From: Pseudomonadota bacterium | Lineage (GTDB): Bacteria; Pseudomonadota; Gammaproteobacteria; Burkholderiales; Ferrovaceae | DNA: 27,032 nt | NCBI GenBank assembly: GCA_021804705.1 | Contig: JAJZHC010000003.1 | Location: forward strand, 1-27,032 | Reading direction: 5' to 3' | Shown: in pieces, positions 8,093 to 15,618 of the stretch | Numbering within the stretch: position 1 is the first letter of the stretch | Layout of the letters: each line of letters begins with the position of its first letter | The notes under the pieces: generated by a model | Told to the model about the DNA's origin: nothing | Databases searched by the model: none | What the model saw: the letters and a program-made list of their open reading frames with translations, nothing else | Translations under genes and position numbers: made by a program

Positions 8093-9376
8093 TCAGTCGT
8101 CCGCCGTTGCGGCCATGTCTTCCAGCTCGACGGCAGCAGCAAGCATGGCCAGTCGTGCCACAACGCCGTACGTGTAAAAGCGATTGGGTGTGGCATCAGG
8201 ATCCTGGGTTTGGTCCGGGGCAATGGCGGTGGTTTCAAAAGCCAGCGGCACAAAGCGCGCGCCGGGAGCGTTGAGGTTTTCATTGACGCCCCGTTCCGTA
8301 TGCACGCGATAAAACCCGCCGACCACGTAATGGTCGATCATGTAGATCACGGGTTCTGCCACGGCGCCTTCTACCGATTCGTAGGTGTATACCCCCTCCT
8401 GAATCAACACCTCGCTCACGGTCTGCCCTTCCTTGATGATGGACATCTTGTTGCGTTGCTTGCGATTCAGGGTTTTGAGGTCATCCGGGCTTTTGACCGT
8501 CATGATGCCCATGCCATAGGTGCCCGCATCCGCCTTGACGATCAGAAAAGGGTCGTCCTGAATGCCGTTCTGGGCGTACTTTTCCCGAATCTTTCCGAGC
8601 AGCATTTCAACCTGTGAGGAGAGGCAGTCCAGGCCCTGCTTTTCAGAAAAATCCACCTGGCCACAATGGCTGAAATAGGGGTTGATCAACCAGGGGTCGA
8701 TGCCAATCAGTTTGGCAAAATCGGCTGCAACGCGGTCATAAGCGGCAAAGTGCCTTGACTTTCGCCGCGTGCTCCAACCCGCATACAAGGGCGGCACGAC
8801 GGGCTGGGACAAGCCTTTCAATAACTCGGGGACGCCACCGGAGAGGTCGTTGTTGAGCAGGATGGCGCAGGGGTCAAACCCCTTCAGTGAAAGTCGGTTG
8901 CCAGAACGGGACACGGGCTCCAGGGTCAGGATCTCACCGGATGGCAGCGTCACCGGTGTGGCTTCCGTGATTTCGGGGAGCAGGCTGCCAATGCGTACGG
9001 AAAAGCCGGCGCGTTGCAAAATGGATTTGAGGGATGCCACATTCTGCAAATAAAACAGGTTGCGGGTATGGTTTTCCGGGATCAACAGGAACTGACGGGT
9101 GTCAGGGCAGATTTTCTCGACCGCCGTCATGGCAGCCTGGATGCAAAGCGGCTCGAACTCCGGGCGCAAATTGTTAAACCCTCCAGGAAAGAGGTTGGTG
9201 TCCACGGGGGCGAGCTTGAACCCCGAGTTGCGAAGGTCCACTGAGGTGTAAAACGGGGCGGAATGGTCCTGCCATTGTTGACGAAACCAATGCTCGATGC
9301 CGGGCATGGCGTCCAGGATATGGTGCTCTAAGGCCTGTAGGGGGCCTGTCAGCGCGGTGGTCAGATTGGGAACCAT
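8093..9376 (-). CDS. gshA: Glutamate--cysteine ligase, proteobacterial ATP-grasp ('ferrooxidans') type
   Basis: This enzyme makes gamma-glutamylcysteine, the committed step of glutathione synthesis. The 427-residue sequence is not the E. coli-type GshA; it matches the distinct family first named from Acidithiobacillus ferrooxidans and common in betaproteobacteria. Recognisable segments are FYTSVDLRNSGFKLAPVDTN and FPGGFNNL in the N-terminal part, LLIPENHTRN, and a C-terminal ATP-grasp-like part with FLIVKADAGTYGMGIM and GVYTYESVEGAVAEPVIYMI. The ATG at 9376 is preceded by AGGA five nt upstream. It heads the gshA-gshB operon, and its promoter must lie in the 137-bp gap shared with sufR. Confidence 0.93.
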   Translation of the reverse strand: MVPNLTTALTGPLQALEHHILDAMPGIEHWFRQQWQDHSAPFYTSVDLRNSGFKLAPVDTNLFPGGFNNLRPEFEPLCIQAAMTAVEKICPDTRQFLLIPENHTRNLFYLQNVASLKSILQRAGFSVRIGSLLPEITEATPVTLPSGEILTLEPVSRSGNRLSLKGFDPCAILLNNDLSGGVPELLKGLSQPVVPPLYAGWSTRRKSRHFAAYDRVAADFAKLIGIDPWLINPYFSHCGQVDFSEKQGLDCLSSQVEMLLGKIREKYAQNGIQDDPFLIVKADAGTYGMGIMTVKSPDDLKTLNRKQRNKMSIIKEGQTVSEVLIQEGVYTYESVEGAVAEPVIYMIDHYVVGGFYRVHTERGVNENLNAPGARFVPLAFETTAIAPDQTQDPDATPNRFYTYGVVARLAMLAAAVELEDMAATADD

Positions 9377-9422
9377 GGTTGTCCTGTGAGGTGAGTGCCC
9401 TGATTCTAGCAGCAGGGCCGCG

Positions 9423-9452
9423 TTGCTAATCGGTGCAAAATAGTACTATAAT
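9423..9452 (+). promoter_or_regulatory. Probable sigma-70 promoter of the suf operon
   Basis: A perfect -10 hexamer TATAAT (9447-9452) is preceded by TTGCTA (9423-9428, four of six matches to TTGACA) with an 18-bp spacer. The transcript would start near 9459, about 55 nt before the sufR GTG. The surrounding 60 bp are AT-rich compared with the flanking genes. No comparably good promoter for gshA was found on the opposite strand. Confidence 0.65.
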
Positions 9453-9455
9453 AGT
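9440..9455. promoter_or_regulatory. Nested ATAGT/ACTAT repeat over the suf -10: candidate SufR operator
   Basis: The 16 bases ATAGTACTATAATAGT hold ATAGT (9440-9444), its inverse ACTAT (9445-9449) and ATAGT again (9451-9455). The first two form a perfect 10-bp palindrome, and the last two an inverted repeat around a single A. The right part continues as TAGTC-TTG-TAT, which resembles the right half of the type 1 IscR site as I recall it; the left half matches poorly. Because the repeat covers the -10 hexamer, a bound regulator would block transcription. Assignment to SufR is inference. Confidence 0.55.
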
Positions 9456-9472
9456 CTTGTATTGTATAACCC

Positions 9473-9482
9473 ATTGGCCAAT
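9473..9482. repeat. Perfect 10-bp palindrome ATTGGCCAAT in the suf leader
   Basis: ATTGGCCAAT reads the same on both strands and lies between the predicted start site of the suf transcript and the sufR start codon. A second inverted pair, CATTG (9472-9476) and CAATG (9483-9487), is nested on it. It could be a second operator, part of the gshA promoter region, or chance. Confidence 0.35.
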
Positions 9483-9513
9483 CAATGATTTTTTATAGAG
9501 CCCTTGCCTGACC

Positions 9514-9972
9514 GTGATCAGGATAGGGAAAATGACCGATTACGGCACCCTGATCATGACCTATCTGGCGCGTGATCCGGAAATGCTGCATGCCGCCCAT
9601 GAAATCGCGCATGCTGTGGGGGTAACCTTGCCCACGGCCAACAAGGTGTTGAAAACCCTGGCGCGCGGTGGGCTGCTGGAATCACACCGCGGCATCAAAG
9701 GGGGGTATGTACTGTCCCGGATGCCCGAAGACATCACCATGGCCGACATCATCGGGGCGCTGGAAGGGCCGGTTGGGTTGACCGACTGCGGTACGGCCCA
9801 GCAGCCCGGAAATTGCCAGCGCCAGCCTTCCTGTTCCGTCAAAACCAACTGGCAACGCATCAGCAAGGCGGTCCATGATGCCCTGGCCAACGTGACGCTG
9901 GCAGAGCTGACCGTGCCGTCCCACCCTGTTCACATTACGCGCCACCCGGTGCAACCCATGGTGCAATCATGA
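9514..9972 (+). CDS. sufR: Rrf2-family SUF regulator (SufR/IscR-like)
   Basis: A 152-residue Rrf2-family winged-helix regulator of the type found at the head of proteobacterial suf operons. An N-terminal MIRIGKMTDYGTLIMTYLAR leads into the helix-turn-helix (about 28-55, TLPTANKVLKTLARGGLL) and wing (GIKGGYVLSRMPEDIT). Three cysteines, Cys92, Cys101 and Cys107, sit where IscR holds its Fe-S cluster (IscR 92, 98, 104), so it is probably a cluster-sensing repressor of its own operon. Start: GTG 9514 restores the conserved R-I-G-K N-terminus but has a poor ribosome site; the in-frame ATG at 9532 has AGGATAGGG just upstream but would drop the first six residues. The stop overlaps the sufB ATG (ATGA). 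Confidence 0.92.
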   Translation: MIRIGKMTDYGTLIMTYLARDPEMLHAAHEIAHAVGVTLPTANKVLKTLARGGLLESHRGIKGGYVLSRMPEDITMADIIGALEGPVGLTDCGTAQQPGNCQRQPSCSVKTNWQRISKAVHDALANVTLAELTVPSHPVHITRHPVQPMVQS

Positions 9973-11417
9973 CCAACACAACATCCACACTCGAAGAAAT
10001 CATCAGCCAGGAGTATCAGCACGGGTTTGAAACGGCGGTCGAGGCGGATGCCATTCCGCGCGGCCTGTCGGAAGAAACCGTCCGGGTGATTTCAGCCAAA
10101 AAGAACGAGCCTGAATTCTTGCTGGAGTGGCGACTTGCCGCTTATCGGCGCTGGCTGGAAATGACGCCGCCGGAGTGGGCTAGCGTCCATCACCCTGCCA
10201 TCGACTATCAGGACATCATTTATTACTCGGCGCCAAAATCTCAAAAAGATGGCCCCAAGAGCCTGGATGAAGTAGATCCCGAGCTGCTCAAAACCTACGA
10301 GAAACTGGGTATTCCCCTGCATGAGCGGGCGATTCTCGCGGGCGTGGCCGTGGATGCCGTATTCGACAGCGTTTCCGTGGCGACGACCTTCAAGGACAAG
10401 CTGGCGGAAAAGGGCATCATCTTCTGCTCGTTTTCCGAGGCTGTGCAGCATCATCCCGAGCTGGTGCGGCAGTACCTGGGGTCCGTCGTGCCCGTACAGG
10501 ACAATTTTTATGCAGCGCTCAATTCCGCCGTATTCAGCGACGGTTCGTTTGTCTACATTCCGCCGGGCGTGCGTTGTCCCATGGAGTTGTCCACTTACTT
10601 TCGCATCAATGCCAAAAATACCGGGCAATTCGAACGTACGCTGATCATTGCCGACCGGGATGCCTACGTCAGTTACCTCGAGGGCTGCACTGCTCCCATG
10701 CGCGACGAGAATCAGCTGCATGCTGCCGTGGTGGAGCTCGTGGCCCTGGAAAATGCCCAGATCAAATACTCGACAGTGCAAAACTGGTACCCGGGAGACA
10801 AGGAAGGCCGCGGGGGCATCTACAATTTCGTGACCAAACGCGGCGATTGCCGTGGCGCCCATTCCAAGATTTCCTGGACCCAGGTGGAAACCGGTTCGGC
10901 CATCACCTGGAAGTATCCCAGCGTGATCCTGCGCGGGGATCACTCGGTGGGAGAATTCTACTCCGTTGCGCTGACCAACCACCGGCAACAGGCGGATACC
11001 GGCACCAAGATGATCCACATGGGCAAAAATACCCGCAGCACCATCATCTCCAAGGGGATTTCGGCCGGGCACGGCCATCAGGCCTATCGGGGACTGGTGC
11101 GCATTGCGCGTGCCGCGACGGGGGCCCGCAATTACACCCAATGCGACTCCCTGCTGCTGGGAGACAAATGCGCAGCACACACCTTTCCATACATCGAGGT
11201 GAAAAACGCCTCGGCCAAGGTGGAACACGAAGCCTCCACTTCGCGCATCGGAGAAGACCAGCTGTTTTTCTGTCGCCAGCGTGGGCTGTCTGCCGAGGAT
11301 GCCGTTTCCATGATCGTGAATGGATTCTGCAAGGAAGTGTTCAAGGAGTTGCCCATGGAGTTTGCCGTGGAAGCCCAAAAGCTTCTGGGCGTCAGTCTGG
11401 AAGGCAGTGTCGGCTAG
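9969..11417 (+). CDS. sufB: SufB, Fe-S cluster scaffold subunit
   Basis: SufB is the cluster-building subunit of the cytoplasmic SufBC2D complex. The 482-residue product is the normal family length. It has the N-terminal helix region (EIISQEYQHGFETAVEADAIPRG), the AAY-R-WLEM segment, YIPPGVRCPMELSTYFRIN, the beta-helix core, and the C-terminal YTQCDSLLLGDKCAAHTFPY with Cys392, equivalent to the E. coli sulfur-accepting Cys405. KVEHEASTSRI, which follows, holds the conserved His-Glu pair. RGLSAEDAVSMIVNGFCKEV is the typical end domain that binds SufC. The start overlaps the sufR stop by 4 nt; sufC begins 22 nt after its stop. Confidence 0.98.
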   Translation: MTNTTSTLEEIISQEYQHGFETAVEADAIPRGLSEETVRVISAKKNEPEFLLEWRLAAYRRWLEMTPPEWASVHHPAIDYQDIIYYSAPKSQKDGPKSLDEVDPELLKTYEKLGIPLHERAILAGVAVDAVFDSVSVATTFKDKLAEKGIIFCSFSEAVQHHPELVRQYLGSVVPVQDNFYAALNSAVFSDGSFVYIPPGVRCPMELSTYFRINAKNTGQFERTLIIADRDAYVSYLEGCTAPMRDENQLHAAVVELVALENAQIKYSTVQNWYPGDKEGRGGIYNFVTKRGDCRGAHSKISWTQVETGSAITWKYPSVILRGDHSVGEFYSVALTNHRQQADTGTKMIHMGKNTRSTIISKGISAGHGHQAYRGLVRIARAATGARNYTQCDSLLLGDKCAAHTFPYIEVKNASAKVEHEASTSRIGEDQLFFCRQRGLSAEDAVSMIVNGFCKEVFKELPMEFAVEAQKLLGVSLEGSVG

Positions 11418-11439
11418 AGTTAAAAATCAGGAATTCATC

Positions 11440-12213
11440 ATGCTCATCATTAAAGATCTTCACGCGTCAGTAGGCGACAAGCCCATCCTCAAGGGCATCA
11501 ATCTCGAAGTCAAGGCGGGTGAAGTCCACGCCATCATGGGGCCCAACGGTTCTGGCAAAAGCACCCTGTCCAATGTGCTGGCAGGACGCGAAAACGCCAC
11601 AGTGACTTCCGGTTCCGTGCTTTATCAGGACAGGGATCTGCTTGCGCTGGATGTGGAAGAACGTGCCCGGGAGGGTGTTTTTCTGGCGTTTCAATACCCC
11701 GTCGAGATCCCCGGTGTGGGCAACGTGTATCTGCTGAAGGCGGCATTGAATGCCCAGCGCAAACATCGGGGCTTGCCGGAACTGGATGCCATGGATTTTC
11801 TGGCGCTGGTCAAGGACAAGATGAAGCTGATGGAAATGAATGAAACCATGCTGTATCGCTCCGTGAATGAGGGGTTTTCAGGCGGGGAAAAGAAGCGCAA
11901 CGAGATTTTGCAAATGGCGGTACTGGAACCTCGGCTCGCCATCCTCGACGAAACCGATTCCGGACTGGATATCGATGCGCTCAAGATCGTGGCGAATGGC
12001 GTCAACAGCCTGCGAGCGCCAGACCGATCCATGATTATGGTGACGCACTACCAGCGCCTGCTGGACTACATCAAGCCGGATTATGTGCATGTCCTGGCAG
12101 AGGGTCGGATCGTTCGTTCCGGTGGGCCGGAACTGGCCCATGAACTGGAAAAACACGGCTACGCATGGATTGGCGATGAACCAGCGGGCGCAGAGGTGAA
12201 GCACGGATCATGA
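11440..12213 (+). CDS. sufC: SufC, ABC-type ATPase of the SUF complex
   Basis: SufC drives the SufBC2D scaffold with ATP; it is a soluble ABC ATPase, not a transporter. The 257 residues contain Walker A GPNGSGKST (34-42), the Q-loop FLAFQYPVEIPG, the signature FSGGEKKRNEIL and Walker B LAILDETDSGLDIDALK, with the SufC-typical E-T-D-S-G-L-D sequence, followed by the H-loop VTHYQRLL. The frame is open upstream, inside sufB, but ATG 11440 has AGGA seven nt upstream and gives the normal N-terminus MLIIKDLHAS. The stop overlaps the sufD start as ATGA. Confidence 0.98.
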   Translation: MLIIKDLHASVGDKPILKGINLEVKAGEVHAIMGPNGSGKSTLSNVLAGRENATVTSGSVLYQDRDLLALDVEERAREGVFLAFQYPVEIPGVGNVYLLKAALNAQRKHRGLPELDAMDFLALVKDKMKLMEMNETMLYRSVNEGFSGGEKKRNEILQMAVLEPRLAILDETDSGLDIDALKIVANGVNSLRAPDRSMIMVTHYQRLLDYIKPDYVHVLAEGRIVRSGGPELAHELEKHGYAWIGDEPAGAEVKHGS

Positions 12214-13508
12214 GCGCGGTCATTCAACACTATCAATCCGAATTTGAGCGGGCAGAACCCCTGCTGCCCTGGCGGGACGCCAAGGGCTGGCAGGCCTGGC
12301 GGCAATCTGCCTGGTCGCGTTTTGCCGAACAGGGGTTTCCCTCCACGCGCCATGAAGAATGGAAGTACACCAGCGTGGCTGCACTGGAAAAGCTGTTGCT
12401 GTCCTGTGCTCCGGCAACCCCGGCACCCCTGGACTGGGCGTCACTGAAAGACAAGGCCGTGTTGCCCGAGGCGCGTGGGCGCCTGGTGTTTGTGGATGGC
12501 GTGTTCCAGCCGACCCTCTCCCGGGTGGATGGACTGCCTGCGGGGTTGCGCATGGGGGCCCTTTCCGGACGGTCGACGCAGGACAGCCTCAAGCTGCAAG
12601 GGTTGCTGGAGCAGGGGCAGCGGCGGACGCCCTTTACTGCCCTGAACGCTGCTTTCGTGGCGGAGGGGGCCTGGGTGGCGGCCGAGGCCGGAGTCCGGAT
12701 GGAAGAGCCGCTTCTGGTATTGTATGTGGCGACCGAGGGCCAGCGTGCCATGCATCTCGCCAACGCCTATGAGGCCGCGGAGGGCAGTGCATTTTCCGTG
12801 GTGGAGCAATATCTGGGCATGACGGACGAGCCTTATCTGGTCAACGGGGTGACGAGTGCAACCCTGGATGAAGGCGCAAAAATATCCCATATCAAGATTC
12901 AACAGGAAGGCGCCCGCTCGTATCACATCGCCGCGTTGCAGGCGGTGCAAAAACGCAGCAGCCAGTTCAATTCGCATTCCTTCGCGCTGTCCGGTGCCTT
13001 GGGGCGCAACGATATTGAGGCCATTTTGGCAGAACCTGACGCCGCCGTATCCATGAGGGGGCTGTACCGGGTTTCCAGACGCGAACTCCAGGACTTTCAC
13101 ACCACCATTCGCCATGACAGCCCGGATTGCACCAGCGACGAATGCTTCAAGGGGGTTCTGAATGAATCCGGTCGTGCGGTGTTCAATGGCAAGATCCGGG
13201 TTGCTCCGGACGCGCAGCACACCCTGTCGCAACAGTCCAACCATAATCTGCTGCTGTCGGACCAGGCTGAGGTGGATACCAAGCCGCAGCTGGAAATTTT
13301 TGCCGATGACGTCAAATGCAGCCACGGTGCCACAGTGGGCCAGCTGGATGAGGAACAGTGGTTTTATCTGCGCTCGCGCGGTTTGGCTGCGGAACATGCC
13401 CGCGCGCTGCTGATTGAAGCCTTTGCCCTGGACATCCTGACGGGCATCGATCTGCCTGTCCTGCGCGACGCCCTGGAGTCCCTGCTGCGGAAGACGGCCC
13501 ATGTTTGA
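12210..13508 (+). CDS. sufD: SufD, Fe-S cluster assembly subunit
   Basis: SufD pairs with SufB through a shared beta-helix and helps iron entry into the SufBC2D scaffold. The 432-residue protein shows the SufD pattern: an N-terminal domain with GFPSTRHEEWKYTSVAALEK, the beta-helix with DFHTTIRHDSPDCTSDECFK, GVLNESGRAVFNGKIRVAPD, LLLSDQAEVDTKPQLEIFAD and DDVKCSHGATVGQLDEEQWFYLRSRG. The last block holds the conserved Cys-Ser-His-Gly, whose His corresponds to E. coli SufD His360. The C-terminal helix domain ends with AFALDILTGIDLPVLRDAL. The start overlaps sufC by 4 nt and the stop overlaps sufS by 8 nt. Confidence 0.97.
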   Translation: MSAVIQHYQSEFERAEPLLPWRDAKGWQAWRQSAWSRFAEQGFPSTRHEEWKYTSVAALEKLLLSCAPATPAPLDWASLKDKAVLPEARGRLVFVDGVFQPTLSRVDGLPAGLRMGALSGRSTQDSLKLQGLLEQGQRRTPFTALNAAFVAEGAWVAAEAGVRMEEPLLVLYVATEGQRAMHLANAYEAAEGSAFSVVEQYLGMTDEPYLVNGVTSATLDEGAKISHIKIQQEGARSYHIAALQAVQKRSSQFNSHSFALSGALGRNDIEAILAEPDAAVSMRGLYRVSRRELQDFHTTIRHDSPDCTSDECFKGVLNESGRAVFNGKIRVAPDAQHTLSQQSNHNLLLSDQAEVDTKPQLEIFADDVKCSHGATVGQLDEEQWFYLRSRGLAAEHARALLIEAFALDILTGIDLPVLRDALESLLRKTAHV

Positions 13509-14721
13509 TGTCGCGGCATTGCGCAGCCAGTTTCCCATCCTGCAGCGTGAAGTGCACGGCCGCCCCCTGGTCTATCTGGACAACGCGGCGACCAGCCAGA
13601 AACCGCGCTCGGTGATCGAGGCGGAGCGCCACTATTACGAAGCGCTGAATGCCAACATTCACCGCGGGGTCCATGCCTTGAGCCAGGAAGCCACGGATGC
13701 CTTCGAGGCCGCACGCGACAAGGTGCGTGACTTTTTGAAGGCCCGCCGACGCGAGGAGATCATCTTCACCCGGGGCGCCACGGAGGCCATCAATCTCGTC
13801 GCCCACAGTTGGGGCCGTTCCCAGCTCAAGCCGGGCGATGAGATCCTGGTCAGCGAAATGGAACATCACGCCAACATCGTGCCCTGGCAGCTGTTGTGTG
13901 AAGCCACAGGTGCCGTGCTGAAAGTCATTCCCATCGACGAGCGCGGGGCGCTGGTGCCAGGCGCCGTGGAATCCATGATCAATGCGCGCACCAGACTGGT
14001 TGGGATCACCCAGGTCTCCAATGCGCTCGGCACCGTCAACCCTGTGGCCGGGATCATTCGTCTGGCGCACGCGGTGGGTGCCGTGGTGCTGGTGGATGGG
14101 GCGCAAGCGGTGCCGCATCTGGCGGTGGACGTCACGGCCCTGGATTGCGACTTCTATGTGTTTTCCGGGCACAAGCTGTATGGCCCCACCGGGATCGGCG
14201 TGCTGTATGGCAAACAGGCCCTGCTGGAAAAAATGCCCCCCTATCAGGGCGGCGGCGACATGATTTCCCAGGTTACCTTCAAGAAAACCACCTACAACGA
14301 TTTGCCCTACAAGTTTGAAGCGGGCACGCCTCATATTGCCGGCGTGGTGGGATTGGGGGCAGCCATTGATTTCGTCCATTCCGTGGGATTGGAGGCCATC
14401 GCAGCTCATGAAGACCGGTTGCTGGCCTATGCCACGCAACTGGCCGAAGGGTTCGAGGGTCTCAAGATTATCGGCACGGTCCCTGGCAAGGCCAGCATTC
14501 TGTCCTTTGTTCTCAAGGGGGTTCATCCTCATGATATTGGCACCATCCTGGACAATGAAGGGGTGGCCATTCGCACGGGGCATCATTGTGCCATGCCGGT
14601 CATGGATCACTTTGTCGTGCCGGCCACCGCCAGGGCCTCGTTTGCCCTGTACAACACGACCGCGGAAGTGGATGCGCTGTTTGGCGCCCTGCGACGGGTT
14701 GAGGAGTTATTTTTGAAATGA
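13501..14721 (+). CDS. sufS: SufS, group II cysteine desulfurase
   Basis: SufS takes sulfur from L-cysteine as a persulfide for cluster assembly, using PLP. The 406-residue class V aminotransferase-fold enzyme has YLDNAATSQKP at the N-terminus, the cofactor-stacking EHHANIVPW, the PLP-binding VDGAQAVPH and FSGHKLYGPTGIG with Lys225, and RTGHHCAMPVMDH with the persulfide Cys363 in the short loop typical of group II (E. coli SufS Lys226 and Cys364). The start lies within the last codons of sufD (8-nt overlap) and the stop overlaps sufU (ATGA). No sufE is present, so SufU next door is the likely sulfur acceptor. Confidence 0.98.
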   Translation: MFDVAALRSQFPILQREVHGRPLVYLDNAATSQKPRSVIEAERHYYEALNANIHRGVHALSQEATDAFEAARDKVRDFLKARRREEIIFTRGATEAINLVAHSWGRSQLKPGDEILVSEMEHHANIVPWQLLCEATGAVLKVIPIDERGALVPGAVESMINARTRLVGITQVSNALGTVNPVAGIIRLAHAVGAVVLVDGAQAVPHLAVDVTALDCDFYVFSGHKLYGPTGIGVLYGKQALLEKMPPYQGGGDMISQVTFKKTTYNDLPYKFEAGTPHIAGVVGLGAAIDFVHSVGLEAIAAHEDRLLAYATQLAEGFEGLKIIGTVPGKASILSFVLKGVHPHDIGTILDNEGVAIRTGHHCAMPVMDHFVVPATARASFALYNTTAEVDALFGALRRVEELFLK

Positions 14722-15158
14722 GCGATCTGCGCGATCTCTATCAGGAAGTGATCTTTGATCACAACCGGCACCCCAGGAATTTTGGTCCACTCCCCGATGC
14801 CAACCGCCATTCCGACGGATTCAATCCGCTCTGCGGTGACCGGCTGACCCTGAATTTGCGGGTTAAGGACGGCGTCATCGAGGACGCGCGTTTTGAAGGA
14901 TCGGGCTGCGCCATATCCACCGCTTCGGCATCGCTCATGACCGAAGCGCTGAAAGGCAAAACGGAGGCCGAGGCCGCGACGCTGTTTGACGGGTTTCACC
15001 ATATGGTCATGGGAGAACCAACGACCGTCGATTTGGGCAAACTTGCCGTACTGGCAGGCGTGAGCGAGTTTCCTGCGCGGGTCAAATGTGCCTCCCTGGC
15101 CTGGCACACCCTGAATGCTGCACTTAAAAATGAAGCCAATCCAGTGTCCACGGAGTAA
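14718..15158 (+). CDS. sufU: SufU, zinc-type sulfur-transfer partner of SufS
   Basis: A 146-residue IscU/NifU-N-like protein of the SUF-associated subfamily. The four ligand positions are present: Cys39 and Asp41 in NPLCGDRL, Cys64 in GSGCAIS and Cys124 in RVKCASLAW. The segment between Cys64 and Cys124 is long (59 residues), as in SufU rather than IscU, and the IscU HSCB-binding LPPVK motif is missing. In Bacillus, SufU takes persulfide sulfur from SufS through a zinc exchange, and this pairing fits the absence of SufE here. An older reading is that it acts as a cluster scaffold. The ATG overlaps the sufS stop; sufT starts 2 nt after its stop. Confidence 0.94.
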   Translation: MSDLRDLYQEVIFDHNRHPRNFGPLPDANRHSDGFNPLCGDRLTLNLRVKDGVIEDARFEGSGCAISTASASLMTEALKGKTEAEAATLFDGFHHMVMGEPTTVDLGKLAVLAGVSEFPARVKCASLAWHTLNAALKNEANPVSTE

Positions 15159-15160
15159 TC

Positions 15161-15538
15161 ATGTCAGTGTTTGAATGGTTGGGAAAATCCGAGCCCCCGC
15201 CTGCTGATGAGCCGGAGGGGCCAAGTGCCCGGGAAGCGCTGGAAGAATCCGTGATCGCAGCGCTCAAGACGGTTTTCGATCCGGAAATTCCGGTCAATAT
15301 TTATGACCTCGGCCTGATCTATGGCATCTCCATCGATCCGGAGTCTGCCCATGTGGACATTGAGATGACGCTCACCGCACCAGGGTGCCCCGTGGCGCAA
15401 ACGTTTCCAGGCGAGGTGGAACGCCGGGTCATGGAAGTACCCGGGATCAACAGTGCCAAAGTGGAACTGGTCTGGGAGCCTCCGTGGACCCGGGATCGCA
15501 TGACCGAAGCGGCCATGCTGAGTCTGGGCATGCTCTGA
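15161..15538 (+). CDS. sufT: SufT, MIP18/DUF59-family Fe-S maturation protein
   Basis: A 125-residue member of the DUF59 (MIP18) family of the SUF-associated type. After an acidic, Pro-rich N-terminus (about 1-25) comes the single domain with TVFDPEIPVNIYDLGLIYGI, IEMTLTAPGCPVA with the conserved Cys, and VELVWEPPWTRDRMTEAA near the C-terminus. Family members help mature or traffic Fe-S clusters to target proteins; the exact step is not settled. A GGAG five nt before the ATG and a 2-nt gap to sufU make it the last gene of the suf operon. No strong terminator follows. Confidence 0.92.
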   Translation: MSVFEWLGKSEPPPADEPEGPSAREALEESVIAALKTVFDPEIPVNIYDLGLIYGISIDPESAHVDIEMTLTAPGCPVAQTFPGEVERRVMEVPGINSAKVELVWEPPWTRDRMTEAAMLSLGML

Positions 15539-15618
15539 AGGCAATTTCACGCCACTATTTCGCATCCGGGCAGTCATGACCTCCTGAATAATGGGGGGGG
15601 TTGATTGCCGGGGGTGTC
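15539..15618. other. sufT-comM gap with a G8 run
   Basis: The 80-bp gap holds no clear hairpin terminator and no clear promoter. Its notable element is GGGGGGGG at 15593-15600, ending 18 nt before the comM ATG. CCTCC at about 15580-15584 could pair loosely with the G run around TGAATAAT, but the pairing is short and no T run follows. Confidence 0.5.

Noticed and set aside
10092..11378. Long open frame antisense to sufB (428 codons)
   Set aside because: It mirrors sufB, has no family motif, and results from third-position GC bias; similar long antisense frames lie in sufD (12441-13538) and sufS (13312-14610).
15580..15600. Possible terminator hairpin after sufT (CCTCC with the G run)
   Set aside because: Only about five pairs, one of them G-U, and no T run; too weak to call.
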